This document shows positions 48,899 to 62,616 of a stretch of DNA of 64,000 nucleotides, one piece after another. The notes below the pieces were generated by a model. It was given only the letters and a program-made list of their open reading frames with translations. It was not told the DNA's origin and searched no databases. How positions within the stretch are numbered: the first letter of the stretch is position 1; every line of letters starts with the position of its first letter. The stretch comes from Bondarzewia mesenterica. Taxonomy: Eukaryota; Basidiomycota; Agaricomycetes; Russulales; Bondarzewiaceae. The position numbers were made by a program, and so were the translations under genes. Location of the stretch: NCBI GenBank assembly GCA_004802705.1, contig SGPL01000086.1, positions 18,047-82,046 of the forward strand, in the 5' to 3' direction.

Positions 48899-51800
48899 AA
48901 TCCCCGGGTATGGGTACGAACCAGTGGACAAAAAATTAAAGAGTAATCAAGACAACCAATTTGAGCACAGTTTCCCGGTCGAGATCGAGAGGAGGACAAG
49001 CTTCAAGTTTGATCCTGAGCTAGCGCTTGGTTGTGAGCACCGTCACAATCATATTGGCGGGACCAATCACTCAGTCCAAGGAGATCCGTCCGGATTCTGC
49101 TTTTAGATCCGGCCGGCCAATCCACGTTCCGCCCACCTTCCTTTTCTTTCTTAACGAAAACATTATCCTAACCACACAAAAATCACCTCACATACCATGT
49201 TTACCTTTCGCTTGACAACTTGCATCTACTGTGTGATATTCGTAACATCTCTTTGACTGTAGCGAGGCTTCATCCTAGGGACAGGAGGAAAGCCGGCCTG
49301 TGACCGGCCGGATAGATGCCACAAATGGCATATCTTTCGCCGATCGGCGCACTACATTTTGCTCACATAATTGACGAGCTTTCATTTTGCGATCCGTAGA
49401 ACGTCATCTTTAACGAGTTTGTCGCCGCGCGGGTTGTTTCAACATGAATGATCCAGATAGCACCGCAGCCGTGACGCATTTGAATTGCTGTGAAGCCGTC
49501 GTCACAAATTTCTTTGCATCAATCTGCACGTTTCCACGTTTCCCCAGTGCAGTGCACTCCGAAAACCGCTGGGATTATTCAATGCATCATCGTTGAGCGC
49601 AATCAGGTTGACTATAGGCGCGATCAGATGAGTCGAATCTGGTATGCATGTATTTTTTGCTTATTTTCCGTCGCACAGTTACCTCACTCCACCAGTTGCC
49701 TCGATCGAGTGTCACCGCTGGGACTACCCCTTGCAGATCCCTCTTCACGTTTCTCGCCAACATCGACTCAGGCCTGCTAACCTAAAATAAAACGTTTTGT
49801 GCATGGGATCGTTCAGCGGTATCTGACTTTTGAATTCATGGAGTCTGTTTAGCTGTTCAAACGTTCAAGGTTCATCAGGCAGTATCAGTTTACGTCCGGC
49901 GATAACGCAGAAAGCTCTCACGATTCACAAACGAGGGCGAACCATGATGCTTCCGAATACCACCACGCTTACGCCGGATGTACCCAATCTACTACTCATA
50001 GCGTAGCATAACGGTAACGGGTGAATCCTTCTGATCTTCTCTAACCTTGCTTTCAATAATCACAGCATGCCACCGTCGCATGACTGGTCAACTCATTGAC
50101 TCAAGCATGCACTCCATGCGCTAACGATCAATACTTGCAGTCAAGACCGGAAGCTTGAAACGCCACAAAAGTCTTCAAAGTCAATAGCATCACGATAGCT
50201 TGGGTTCTCACTCGGATAGGGTGCTGCTAGCGAAGTTGCATTCTGCGCTAGTCGAGCAATCGCGTTAACAACGGTATAGCTTTCCTGTCGCACGGCGGAC
50301 TTTCCTGAGGATCTGCCGGCCAGTTGGCAAGAGAGTCGCAGAAAGTGCCGTCCTTCGAGCATTTGCAGTTGGCAGCTGTCAGTTGCCCTCAGGATGTGCA
50401 CAATTCATTATGTCTACTTACTATCAGTCAATTTAGGTCGTTCGTTCTAACCCAAACTAATCGTATCGTTTTCTCAAGGAAAATTCTCAGCCTAATCGTG
50501 GCAACTAGCCGGAGTACATGCAACCGCATCGGACTCCGTATGTTAATTTTCGATGGAGATTCACAATTCGTGACACTGATATTCGCTTCAAAACTCTGTT
50601 TGTATCCAGTCCTAGCCGGACATAGATTCGGCAGCTAACGACAGCGGCGTTTGTTTTGGACCTTCTTCTCCTCCGCGCGCTTCAGCCGCATCATCAGAAA
50701 ATCAACCCTTCAGGTACCAAGGTGAACTGTTGAGCTCAAACAGGTAAAAGCTGTCAAAGTCGAATTCATCTCTAGTCTTGCTTCCTCAAACACTCCGTTG
50801 ATGTGACTCTGTCGCTTTAACGGCACCGGCACTGCCAACGCCGAGGGTCTTCAGGCTCTTCATCTTGTACCAACACATGTGAGTGTGTGCCTTATACCAG
50901 AGAGCTGATATTCCCATCGTTCATACACAGGCTGATATCGAAGTACTTGATGACTCTTGTTTCAATGATCGTTATCTTGGCTTGACAGGTGCTTCAGATG
51001 TCCAGAGGCGGATCATCCTCGGAGATCCCTCGTGAGGTAACTTACTGTAACGACCGGAGCGCTCCCCGCTCGCTCCACAGAGATCACTACTACTTCAGTT
51101 TCCAGGTAAGTTAAAATACATACATACAGAAGCTGCCGGTGATCATATTCCTCCCAAACGCAGTCGACGTGTGTACATATTCTTCCCAGCCCGACCGTGT
51201 GACGACGAGTGCATATCCTCCTTGACGTCCAACTGCATCGCCTTAATCCCGATCCTGCGTGCCTGCTCCAGCGAGCCAGTGTCCGTGAACTTTTTTTTAC
51301 ACCTAGCCGCGAGCCTGTCCGGTTGTAGAGTACATAGAGTTGCGTATCAGGGCATTATCTCCCGGTTCGTCACCAATTCAGGCGCCAGGAAGCACCGCCT
51401 CTGCGCTCCCTCGAGCAATTTTCTTACTTTCGCGCCCATGGCAATCTTGCATTGCTCCCTCAACTCGGAATACACGTATCGCCACATTCACGTATATGGA
51501 CATGCGATCTTTCACCGGGCAAGGCAGTGTGTATGTATTTGTATGTACAGCGACGAGCTTCGAGATTGACGACAGGCTTGAGGTTAGACGCCCTGTGCTC
51601 GCCGCTCTTAAGCGCATAAACTCCCGCTTTGATTATCACTGATCAATTAAAAGGAGAGCGCTCTGAATCGAGTTTGAAGGTCGTGGTTCGATTCGTTCTT
51701 CGAAAGGGCAGAGTCATTAAACCCTAACCCGAATTCAGTGTTACAAGCCGACTGCGTGTTGAAACGTTGACCACTGACACGCGTCCTCCTTCAAGCTCAA

Positions 51801-53293
51801 GCTTCAACCATGACCTGACCAGCTTTTTCCGCTCTTCTCTTGTTAAACTCATCGTGCATCGACACTATCTAGTCCAAGAAATACTCACTTTTGAATTATT
51901 TGATCACCTGGATATCCGAAATCTGTATGCGTGAGATTGACGCGTATTGCTCACGCCTGATCACGGTCGACCTGCGCGCTGTCCATGAGGCGGCGTTGAA
52001 CGCAGGCAGTAGTCACCGTCACTAACCATTCGAAATCATGCTAGGTTTCGCATAGCTCACACCTAATATCTTATACGATGAAATTTGGTGCCATTTGAGT
52101 GCTTCCAAGGGCCTCGGAACATCGGGGTAGTCTCCCCGAGCCAGAGTAGCCACTCGTCGACCTTCTTGCCTCAGGATTCTCCTATCTGCATCGGGGCTCC
52201 GAATTGATTAATGTGGCGATGGAGTCTACCATTATAAGTTCTACAAATGAGTAAGTAACCCGACCTATACCTTATACGCTATGACCTCCTACGACCCTAA
52301 CTACCACTGTTTAGGCTCGGTTTTGAACTCCTAAGTAGAATAATCTCTTCTGCGCGCACCGTCGGTTGGTCGATAACATGGTCATCTAAACGCGCATCCA
52401 TTCCCGATAACGAGACACTTAGTACCTTTTTCTCCTTCGTCCGAGGGACACACAAGCCGTCATGTCAGTCAAATTAATCTCAAAGGCCTGGACCGATTGT
52501 CATCTTCCATTAATCATTGCTGAATTCTCAATCAAGACGTGTCGAAACCATGCGTTGCTTTCCCGGGATATATGTTATATGTTATGAAATTCATCCCCTC
52601 GTCTTGAACTGCGGCTTGAGGCATTTCGTTAGCGCCCTTCACTTCCCTTGAGAGTTCCCTTTCGCTTGCAAAGTTTCCCGCACCCGGTCGTTCGCATATC
52701 TTGGACCATCTCTAACTCAATCCGACACAAGTAAGGTATTCGCCGATGCACTTCGGCCATTTCGAGCTACCGAAGATTTCTGACGAGAGCGACGGGGAGT
52801 TGTAAGTAGCGGCAGGCAGTCGAGCGTCAGCAATCGCGACTGACGACCCATCCTCAACAATTCAGACTGATCGTGCCGTGTCGTAACGCATCAAACCTAC
52901 GCACAACTGATAGATAGTATATCAGCGTACACTATGCGGGTCATTTTTTGTTATCGTTCCCAAGAGGGCCGCCAAAATCGAGGGACGATTGAACATCAAG
53001 GGTCATATCATCATACACGCCATGAGCATGAGTTACTAAACGTATACATAACACAAATAAGAAGGAACAATACTGTCGGTGGAGAAATCGGAAAAGTCAG
53101 ATTCGTCATATGTGTGATGTTAGGGTGATGAAGTCCGCGATGAAGGGCGGTCCAGGCCATGGACAACTGTATTTGGATGCCACGGTGAGTCCGAGGAAAA
53201 TAGAACACAATATATATCGAGGTACTGCCTTTGCTGCAAATCAGAGCATCACACGCTCTGAACAGAAGCTTGAACATTAGGAACGGGTTCACT
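48899..53293. other. Gene-poor 4.4 kb region with one dispersed repeat copy
   Basis: Only short unconnected open frames. One copy of the EWLL-type decayed segment lies at 52130-52195. A tRNA-like patch near 51660-51710 does not fold properly. No other RNA gene or mobile-element end was recognised. Confidence 0.5.
52129..52196 (-). repeat. Dispersed coding-like segment, copy C
   Basis: The minus strand reads RRILRQEG, a frame slip, then VDEWLLWLGETTP. It shares AGTAGCCACTCGTC and the flanking gtctccccgag with copies A and B about 18.5 kb away. Confidence 0.55.
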
Positions 53294-55045
53294 TCATTTG
53301 GAGCGCGGCCGTTTGGACTTGGACCCTTCAGGTTCGTCCTCTTCGCCCTCAGTCTCAGGCGCAACCCGCTTGGCCGGCTTCTGCGACTTGACATCGTTGT
53401 CATCACCATTCTCGTCCTCGTCGGAGGCGAATGGGTCATCCGCCGCCTGCTTCTTCAGCTTGAGTTTCGGCTTCGGCTTCGGCTTGCTCTTCTCCTTCGG
53501 TTTGGCTTGCTCATCTTGCTTATCGCCGTCAGTGGTAGGAACTTTGTAAGTGCTGTTTTCGGGTTTGCTTGCTGTGTCTTTGTCTGTTTTGGACGATGCA
53601 AGTTCGGCGAAGTATGCTTCCTTGAGAGACTGCAAGGACATGGTTATGACCGCGGCGGTAAAAAAAAAAAAGATTAGGGACAATACATGCCCTGATCTCG
53701 GCATCTGGAAGGAGAGCAGTGGATTTCCAGACCTGAATATATGAATCAGGCAGTCGTTAAGTGACTCGCAAAGAGGCTAAATGCAAACCGACTTACCGTT
53801 GACTGTATACCACTTGCATGTTTGCTGTCTAAGCCTGAACAGGATGAAATGAGGAACTCCTCAAAATTGTATTATACCTGGTGGCTCACCGATAGATGTG
53901 TATAGATTCGATTTTGACGCCGAGGATGTTCAAGCCGTGTTTCCGCAGGAGGACACGCATAACCTTGGCAATCCATAAGCTCAAGACTGATGTTTGATTG
54001 TCACAAGTTCCTCACCTCCGTAACAGCGTCCTTATCGTACACATTCGGAAGATAGATGTACAAAACGTGTTGATAACTCGGCGTCTCACTTTGCGGGCAG
54101 GTAGCCACTTTGGCCAGGAACGCGGAAGTGGCGGACAATGGACCAGATATGAGCGAAGCTACATCCGGACATATCACCATGACCAGACTGACAATATTGA
54201 CGAAGGGGTGTACGAACTGGCGACGGTGGACCATATCGTGTCAACTTTGTCAGAAGGGGCAAAGATGAGCCTGTTCAATGAATGTACGTGAGCACTAAGC
54301 ACTTGCAGGGTACAAGGCGATTAGCGCCCAGGTGAAGCATTACCATTTCCCAGATACATAACCGTGACTGACAGAAATCACCTTCAATTTCTCCGTCGCA
54401 GATGCTTGTTCCTATGAGTCCCTTGAGGGATACATGCTTGCTAAACGATACCGGGGTACTTACTGTTTCGCGGAGTTCCTTCTTGCTCTTCGCGCCTGTT
54501 TTCTTATTCGAACGGACTGGGATGGACTTGTCATTCTATGAAAGTATTATGACATGCCCTTAATATGATAGTCATAAGGGTTTAAAAATAACTGACTTTG
54601 ATCTGTTCGACCTTCGCCGTAACCTCTGTCACTGGTGAGTAGAAGCTTTTCAGATAGAGGACATTGACCTGCTCGCTGAACATGGATGCATACATAGCTC
54701 CGCAGCCTCCTCTATGGCTGCATCTTCACCCATATCTTCTGATGAGGCTCGGGACCCTCGTACCCATAGCCACTGGGTACGAGATCATCAAATGAGACCA
54801 GTAGAAGCAAAAGAGGAAACACACTGGCTTAGTACCGTCATCTTGTACCATTGACGGCTTATACTGCATAATCATGCATCGGCAAATGTGAGACACAAGC
54901 ACATGGAGAAATGGGGCATTGCACGTAACGAGAGGCTTACTTTGGTCAAAAAGTCCTTCAGCGGCAGATCCGACGCGCTTTCTGGCGACCATGAGTACGG
55001 GTATGCTGATGGCTTGGGCGCCACATCTTCTGATTTCTTGCTCAT
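53294..55045 (-). CDS. DUF1917 (UPF0696 / C11orf68-like) protein with lysine-rich acidic tail; carries one extra base
   Basis: Start 55045 (MSKKSEDVAPKPSAYPYSWS). Exons at 55045-54941, 54863-54825, 54772-54694, 54631-54597, 54535-54464, 54411-54344, 54270-54218, 54158-54016 and 53963-53890 continue to 53294. Core motifs are SASDLPLKDFLTKYKPSMVQ, KPWLWVRG, VSHGYVSGKWLIFAPSDKVD, TIWSTVATSLISGPL, HVLYIYLPNVYDKDAVTEV, MRVLLRKHGLN, LDSKHASGIQSTVWKS. These fit DUF1917, a eIF4E-fold-like family of unknown function. In the exon ending 53890 the frame changes at four coding-strand A's (53912-53915): GVK continues as SNLYTSIG only if one base is dropped, and all later exons agree with that frame. One intron near the 3' end seems to use a GC donor (ATCAGG|GCATGT). 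The tail is acidic and Lys-rich, ending SKSKRPRSK, a likely nuclear signal. Confidence 0.78.
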
Positions 55046-57220
55046 TGTTCAAGCGCGTGGCTGGATAAAATAACGACAATAATTATCAAGTCGATGAAAG
55101 TAGTCTCAAAGGAGCAAAAAGCGCGCTGGCAAAGAGGAGTTCAAGACTAGGACGGGTTTGTGGCAGGCGCCGTCAGGTGATTTACTTATGAGACGCGTTA
55201 TGTGTCCGTATTTGCGCGAGCTTGTGGACGAGTCCGACGATATAATACTACGATTCTCAGATGTTTTAGTATTTACGACAACTTGAACTCATACGCTGCA
55301 ACGACCCATGTCAATTCGACAGTGTATATTTCACAATTTATCCTCTCATAGATCAATGTGGGATCTCTTGCGCGCTTGGAAGTGCTTCTCTCTCTCAAGC
55401 CATGTACCGGAGTGGCGACGTGGATCCTCATGAAGGCGCATCTGTCATCGTCGGCCGCGCGGTGACTAAACTCATTTACAGTGCATAAGGATTCGTGTGA
55501 GTTTTTCAAAGGCTCTTTTTAATATTGTGACGGTGAGGCTCGATACATGAGGTTTGTCCACACATTTTCTCTGCTGTGACAAGTCTCGAATTGTTCTTGA
55601 ATTACCAGACGCTTTGTAGATCGAAACAGTGATTTATGTCTTAACGCAGATCCGCATAACTGCGCAAAATACTTACCTTACAGAAGCTAACTTTCGCCGA
55701 CATAGCGGTGTTGCACGAAGGAACACACCGAGCAAAACTAACTTACTCTTTTCAGAATGCTGCCAGTGTCACTATTTATGACCGTGCGTCCATCTGCTTG
55801 AGTTTTCTTGCCGTGTAATTTTTTTTTGAAAACCGTGCAAATGATTGTGCTAATTTCACATACCCATTCGTCCGGACAAGTCACATTCGTCCGGACTCGC
55901 AGTAGGCTCATGGCCCTAGCAGGAATCGATGATATCAGAAGAAACTAGTAGACCCTATCGTGAGTAGGTGCCTTGAAGTTTGGTTAAGATCCGAGCCGTA
56001 CCAGCAGGAACAACCTTCTGGCAGTCGACCAACTTCTGACAAGATCCGGCGCATGCATTTTGGGGTACGAAGGGTTCAATAAGGGGACAACCGATCTCTC
56101 ATTGACGTCAATTTAGGTGCGTATCTCAAGGCCTGGGACTGGGACTGTCACGGTTGAAGAGTCTTTTCGGTCTGAGTAGTGCATTGAAGGCTAACATCGT
56201 CCCTCTCAGCATTAGGGTTCGCTATCTGCAGGATCTCATGGACGGTCATGAGGAAGTCCTTTTCTCGTTGTCGAGTGGTCCGACATCCTATCCCAACGGA
56301 TCCTACAGGTCGACCATCAGGCGACCTGCACTTCATATCGTCCTACCGCACAATAGCAAACTGTGAGGTTCCCTTGCAATGATTGGCTCACATCCTCTAT
56401 GATCTATGTGAGATAGCACACGGGTGGCATTGGTGCTCAATTCTGCAACCTGTAATAGTTTCCCATGAGGTATACATTGTTTCCTTTTCCCTTCTGACGT
56501 CGGTCTCTCCACGCGAGCATGAAATGGGTGCTCGTGATCCCATCCCAGACGAGTGGCGACCACCTATCTCACCGGAACGGACGCAGGCGTACAAGATGAG
56601 TCAACCGTTGAGATGACCTCTGGACAGCGGTGGTGTGGTTTTGCCCATTGTTCCATCCCTGCCACTAGGACTGACGCTTTTTGAGAAATTCAGTGATCCA
56701 TTCTATCCCTTCCTGTGATCCAACAGCTTTGATGAAGTGATAGCGCTCATGAAAATGCATTTAACATCACCACCAAATATGCTGACCCATTCGCTGCAGT
56801 CACAGAGCACTAGATAACGTTTGCATCGCTCAATCATCCTACCTTAGCACGGAACGCACCCTCGTCTTCACAAAGGAATGGTTGCTCATTGGACCAAGTC
56901 AAGGAATACATTGATTAATCTTTGACAGTAACTACGCAGATTCGAGTTTGGGGAAGCCGATAGAAATTCATTCACTGCACACATGGTCAAGTGGTCCATT
57001 CAAACATATCCTCTGATCCCAAGCATTCCACAAGACGATCAAGTTCGAGATAGAATAGAAATGGAGACGCAATATGTATACATTGTTACAGAACTTTTCA
57101 GTGATTAGTCCAAGATAACGTAACTGAGCTGTCCATGCTCTTTTTGCGTGAGCCACCGCCGACACCCTCCCTTACTCTCTCGCGGTGGACTCTCACTGAG
57201 TAATCTAGATAGCAAGAGGT
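55046..57220. other. Gene-poor region between DUF1917 gene and CPSase stop
   Basis: Two nearby TTCGTCCGGAC elements (about 55866-55876 and 55886-55896) are separated by 9 bases. No supported gene, RNA or mobile-element terminus was seen. Confidence 0.5.
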
Positions 57221-60200
57221 TCATGCCCGTACGCCCACGAATTCACGCCAGGACTTGACCTCAGAAGGTATCCTGCCTTCGGTATACTTCCGCAGACCAC
57301 CCTGCGGTATTTTCTTCGCCAAGCTATCCACGAACAACTGCGCCGTCTGCGCGTTGTTAAGCAAAGGCAAGCCAAAGTCGACGGCATTCCTGTTTCAAGG
57401 AAAGTACACTGGTCATGAGCAAACTATATTGCGAAGGAGATAACAGGGGCGGATGACTGACCGCCGAGCGACATAATCCTCATCGGTGACATCCTGCGCT
57501 CGCGATTTTGCGAGGTTGATGACGCATTGGATATCATACTCGTCGAACACCATGCGCAGCTTTCGCTTGTCCTTTGTGGGGAAGAAGATGCGCTTTGCCG
57601 ACACGTAAGGAAGATCGTTCAAGAAGTCCTCCACGACGGGTGATGAGCAGTAAAGCTTGAAACCAAGGTTGGTCAAGGTTGTTGCGATCGACTTCATTTC
57701 CGGCTTGGAAATATCGCCACCAATTAGTACGCCCGACTTCTCCTCGGGTATCCTGAAGCCGGTCGTGCTCAGGAGGGAAGCCCAATACGCTTCGTGGACA
57801 TCCTTTCCAAAGCTCGCAACCTCACCGGTGCTAGCCATCTCTGCGAAGCAAGACGATAAGCTGAAGAGATGCTCAAGTCAAAAGCTGATACACGCACCTA
57901 CTCCCAAGAACGGATCGGCACCCCCAAGACGCGTCCAAGAAAACTGGGCAACCTTGATTGAGGTGTAATCTCTCTCCTGAGCCATAATATCAACAGGCTC
58001 TGGAACATCACGGTCGATAATTGCAGCTGTTGCTGTCTCAATAAAGTTGTGACCAAGGACTTTCGACACGAATGGGAACGAGCGGGATGCGCGAAGGTTG
58101 CACTCAATAACCTTGAGCTCAGCGGATGCACCCGATGTCTGAGCGGGCTTGCGGATGATCTGCATGTTGAAAGGACCAGAGATGTCGAAACCAGCGGCAA
58201 CTTTCTCGGCAATCTCCTTTAGGCGAGCCATGTCACCCTTGTCGATGGAGAAGGGAGGGAGCACGAGAGTTGCATCACCTGAGTGCACACCGGCGTTCTC
58301 GACATGCTCCGAAACGGCATGGACTAGGAGCTTGCCTTTGTGAGCGACGGCATCTACATCGATTTCCTCAGCACCATCGATGAACTTTGTGATGACGACA
58401 GGGTGGAGAGGAGAGACAGAAGCAGCTGCGGAGAGATTGTACTCCAAAGCTGACTCCTCGTATACGACATTCATGGCAGCACCAGACAGGACATAAGAGG
58501 GACGAATGAGAACCGGGTATCTGAAGAAAACCCGCATGAGATTATTTGTGTCTCAAATGTGACAATAACAACGTACCCGACTTTGCTCGCGAATGACTTG
58601 GCAGCATCTACACTGCTGACCTCAGTCCAAGCTGGCTGATCAACGCCAATCTTGTCCAGAAGCGAAGAAAATTTGTGACGGTCTTCAGCCATATCGATCT
58701 TTTCCGGGTCGGTACCGAGCACCTTGACATCACTGTGTTTCAGACGGAGTGCAATGTTTTGTGGGAGTTGACCTGTGGCGGGGTCATTATCCCGTTATAT
58801 AGGACCTAGAACACGATTATTGCCACATACCTCCAACGCTGACGACAACACCCTGGGCACTCTCCAACTCGTAGATATCCATCACGCGCTCCCATCCGAG
58901 CTCTTCAAAGTACAGGCGGTCCGCCTCGTCGAAATCAGTGGACACTGTCTCGGGGTTGTAGTTCACCATGATTGTGCGCAATCCCTTGTCGCGCAACGCA
59001 CGGCTGCAGGTGACCGCACACCAATCGAATTCGACGCTACTTCCGATCCGGTACACACCGCTCCCGAGGACCATGATACCGTGCTCGTCGAACTCGACGT
59101 CGTGCTCCGACGCGTTGTAAGTCGTGTACAAGTAGTTCGTGTGTGCCGGGAACTCGGCAGCGAGAGTGTCGATCCGCTTGACGAAGGGCGTAACGCCAAG
59201 TGATTTCCGGTGCGCGCGGACAACACCTTCGCTCGAAGAGATCAGGGACGCGATGTGTGCGTCGGAGAAGCCCATACGCTTTGCACGAGTCATCAGCTCC
59301 AGGTCAATGCCATCAACTGAACCTGCGGCGATGAGTGTGCGATGCGTCTGCACGATGTTGTCCAGTTTGTACAGGAACCACTATTACAGCTCGATGAGAC
59401 CAAGATCCAAAGATATAAATCATTGCGCACCTTGTCAATCTTCGTCAAGTCATGCAGACGGTCGACAGTATAATTCTCGAGGTACATAGCCTGAGCAATC
59501 GCAAAAAGCCGCATGTCCGTGGGGTGCGACAAAGCATAGTCGAGCTGCTCGCAGTTCATCTTTTTTCCAAAGACCTCAAAACCGACCCAGCGGGGGTCGA
59601 CCATCCGCACAGCCTTCATCAGACTCTCTTCAAACGTACGTCCAATAGCCATGACCTCTCCGACTGACTTCATTGAGGAGCCAACTTCGCGGTTGACCTG
59701 CGCAGAAAATTTGGCAAGGTCCCACTTGGGGATCTTTGTCACGATGTAGTCCAGCGAAGGCTCGAAGCAAGCCGTTGTGGTCTTGGTGACAGCGTTGGGC
59801 AGTTCCGGCAATGTATATCCGAGTGCGAGTTTGGCGGCGGTGTAAGCGAGAGGGTAGCCTGTAGCCTTTGAAGCAAGAGCACTACCGACAGAAGTGAGAC
59901 ATACTCCTTGAGACGTCAATACTCAGTCACAAACCTTGAACGACTCAGGCTGCGAGGAACCCTCAGTACAGAAATTGGAGGAAATATATCATGTCAAACG
60001 CACCGAGCGTTGACCTCAATGACGCAATACTCCCGGCTTACTGGGTTCAGTGCGTATTGGATGTTGCACTCACCGACCACACCGAGATGCCGAATAACCT
60101 AATTTTCCAGGCTTAATCGGATGAACTATTATACCTCGATGGGAAGCACACACCTTGAGCGCGGCGCTACGCAGCATGTGGTACTCGTCGTCCGTGAGGG

Positions 60201-61413
60201 TTTGAGAAGGCGCTACGACAATCGAATCACCAGTGTGTGTTCCAAGTGGGTCGAAATTCTCCATGTTGCAGCAGATGATCGTGTTCTATATCGAGTTGTT
60301 TGATGAGCTGGTAGCTGGTTGCATATAAGAGTGAAGACACATACATCTGCGCCGTCACGGACAACCTCATATTCGACCTCTTTCCAACCTTTCATACTCC
60401 GTTCGACGAGGACCTATAAGGTACTCATACATGGCATGAGATAACGGTTTTACGAATACCCTTTTCGCGGACTGACCTGAGGAGACAAGCTCAGGCCACG
60501 AGCAGCGAGATCCCGCAACTCTTCCTCGTTGTATGCAAAACCAGATCCGAGACCTCCGAGGGTAAATGCTGACCGCATGATGACAGGGTATCCAATTTGC
60601 CCAGCAGCCTCGAGAGCGGCGGAGACCGAGGAAACAGCAGTAGACGTCGCGACAGGGATGTCGATCTCTGTGGAAAATAGTGAGCTACTCAATACTCTCA
60701 GTTACAGCATCGCAGAGTACAGGAAATTGTGTGTAGCAGATTACACGTTTGCACACACCTTTCAGAGCCTGAACGAAAAGGTCCCGGTCTTCTGAAACCT
60801 CCAAAGTCCGAATAGGCGTTCCTAAAACCTTCACACCCAGCCGATCCAGGACACCCATACGGTCAAGCTCAATACCGACGTTCAACGCGCTCTGACCACC
60901 AAAAGTCAACAAAATACCGTCCGGACGCTCCTTTTCCAGCACATAAGCAACATAGTCAACCGAGATTGGCAGGAAGTAAACGTCGTGAGCAAGGTGGTGG
61001 CTCGTCTGCCAAGTTGCAATATTCGGATTTATGAGTACCGCGTCAATTCCCTCCTCTCGAAGTGCTTTCATCGCTTGAGAACCAGAATAATCGAATTCGC
61101 CAGCCTGACCGATGGACAGGCCTCCAGAACCAACCATGACGACCTTACGGACATCTGCGCGCGGCAATTTGGGAAGAACCCTTGCAGATATTTTGCGAGC
61201 GAGTTCAGAGGGAGAGTTCAGGACGCGCTCGCCATCTTGAGGAGCAAAGTCACCAACAGAAGGCGCGGCGATTGCACGAACAGGTGAAGTCGGATAAGGA
61301 AGGCTGCGACGCGCGCTGATGTGAAGTTCACGGGCTGCTGGCTTCTGGTGTTGTAAAACATGGTGAAGACCCGACCGGAAGACAGAACATCGGATGGGAC
61401 TGAAAAGCCCCAT
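57221..61413 (-). CDS. CPA2: Arginine-specific carbamoyl-phosphate synthase, large subunit
   Basis: Start 61413, stop 57221 (WREFVGVRA). The first about 40 residues are rich in Arg, His and Ser without acids ([20 protein letters not shown]), as in a mitochondrial targeting peptide. The two homologous synthase halves follow. The first has [60 protein letters not shown], and [25 protein letters not shown]. The second has [81 protein letters not shown]. It ends with the MGS-like regulatory domain ([24 protein letters not shown]). It makes carbamoyl phosphate from bicarbonate, ATP and glutamine-derived ammonia for arginine synthesis, with a separate small subunit (not in this window). No ATCase or DHOase fusion, so it is not the pyrimidine enzyme. 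About ten introns. Confidence 0.96.
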
Positions 61414-61527
61414 CTTGCGCTAGGGGAAGGAGCGTCGTGGCTCGAGCAGGAGAGCCTGAGTTCAAGAAGAAAGCCTGACTCGAAACTTGATAGTATTTTT
61501 TAAAAATTACGTAATCAATAACTTCAA

Positions 61528-62575
61528 CTGTACAGTTTCCTACGGTTCTAATGAAATACTATCATGAAATGAAACACTTTATAAAATTTAGTTGCACATT
61601 TAACATCATGCTACAACACTAAATAAATACCTGAAAAACATGTTCTTGATCAGCTGCAAACTATGAAATTATGTTCAAGTTTGAGTTTCACAANAGTGGG
61701 TGTTTCAGCCCCGAATGGCAANCATCGAATGAAACAGCCTTGATAATGGTGTTGCAGAACAACACAGCAGAAAAAAAATATTCTGAGTACTCANAAAACT
61801 TATTTCAACAGGACTTGAATGGGCTGTCAAGTATAGCTATTTAAATTTTGTAAATTTGTGTCCAAGAAGCCCAAACACAATTTGGTGTTTCATCACATGT
61901 ATAGTTTTCTACGATGTAATGAAACACTCAAAATTATAGTGCCTGCCATGTACACAACTCCACAATTTTCAGTAATCAAACTTGTACATTAGATTCAAAC
62001 ATGTTTGCATGAGACTCTNCATGTCTTAAATTTNTTATCGGCAAAGAATGTATTCTAGATTGCACCCAAATNAGTCAAAGTTGAAACAGNGGTGCATCCG
62101 ACATAATGAAACAGGTCACATCACACCTGATAACTGATGAGATACTGCGATAAGAGTGATAAGATTTATTCAGCAATTAAGATTGTGTGACAAAGCCATG
62201 CAAGTGTGTTGCACTGAAACTCATTGATATCTAAACCACAGCATCAAATCTCCTTTATTCTTCTTAACATTCAAGCTACANGCTATTGAGAACCTGTTGG
62301 TNGATGTCTNGTTCAAAATTTAGCCTTACATTCAACCTTTCAAGTTCAAGATGGATTCTAAAATTCAGGTTGGTGTTACATCTCGAGTATTCAGGCATTC
62401 AGTCGAGTTTTNTGTGATCCTTTTGACTANAAATTTCATGCATGACTGCGGACTTATTATTAGAATAGGATGGTATACTAAAATTGATAAGAAGAAGGAA
62501 GGAATGAGTGTTTTGGNTCAGTTGTTTAACTACACCATAGTGTTTCATTACAGTAGAAAACTGTAACTGTATTNN
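61528..62575. repeat. AT-rich segment bounded by imperfect inverted repeats
   Basis: Left end (about 61528-61565: CTGTACAGTTTCCTACGGTT then CTAATGAAATAC) and right end (about 62538-62575, reverse complement TACAGTTACAGTTTTCTACT then GTAATGAAACAC) are imperfect inverted copies. TGAAAC/GTTTCA words recur inside (61567, 61730, 61918, 62087, 62107). No coding frame. Several bases are ambiguous. It may be a MITE or degenerate transposon. Confidence 0.45.
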
Positions 62576-62616
62576 AATGCNTGCATTTTCAACCAACAAT
62601 TGTTCCCCTGAAAAGC

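Noticed and set aside
51650..51720. tRNA-like patch with GGTTCGATTC
   Set aside because: The B-box-like motif is present but no acceptor stem or anticodon stem can be paired; chance or a very old relic.
51715..51735. Telomere-like ACCCTAACCC
   Set aside because: Only about one and a half units; no array.
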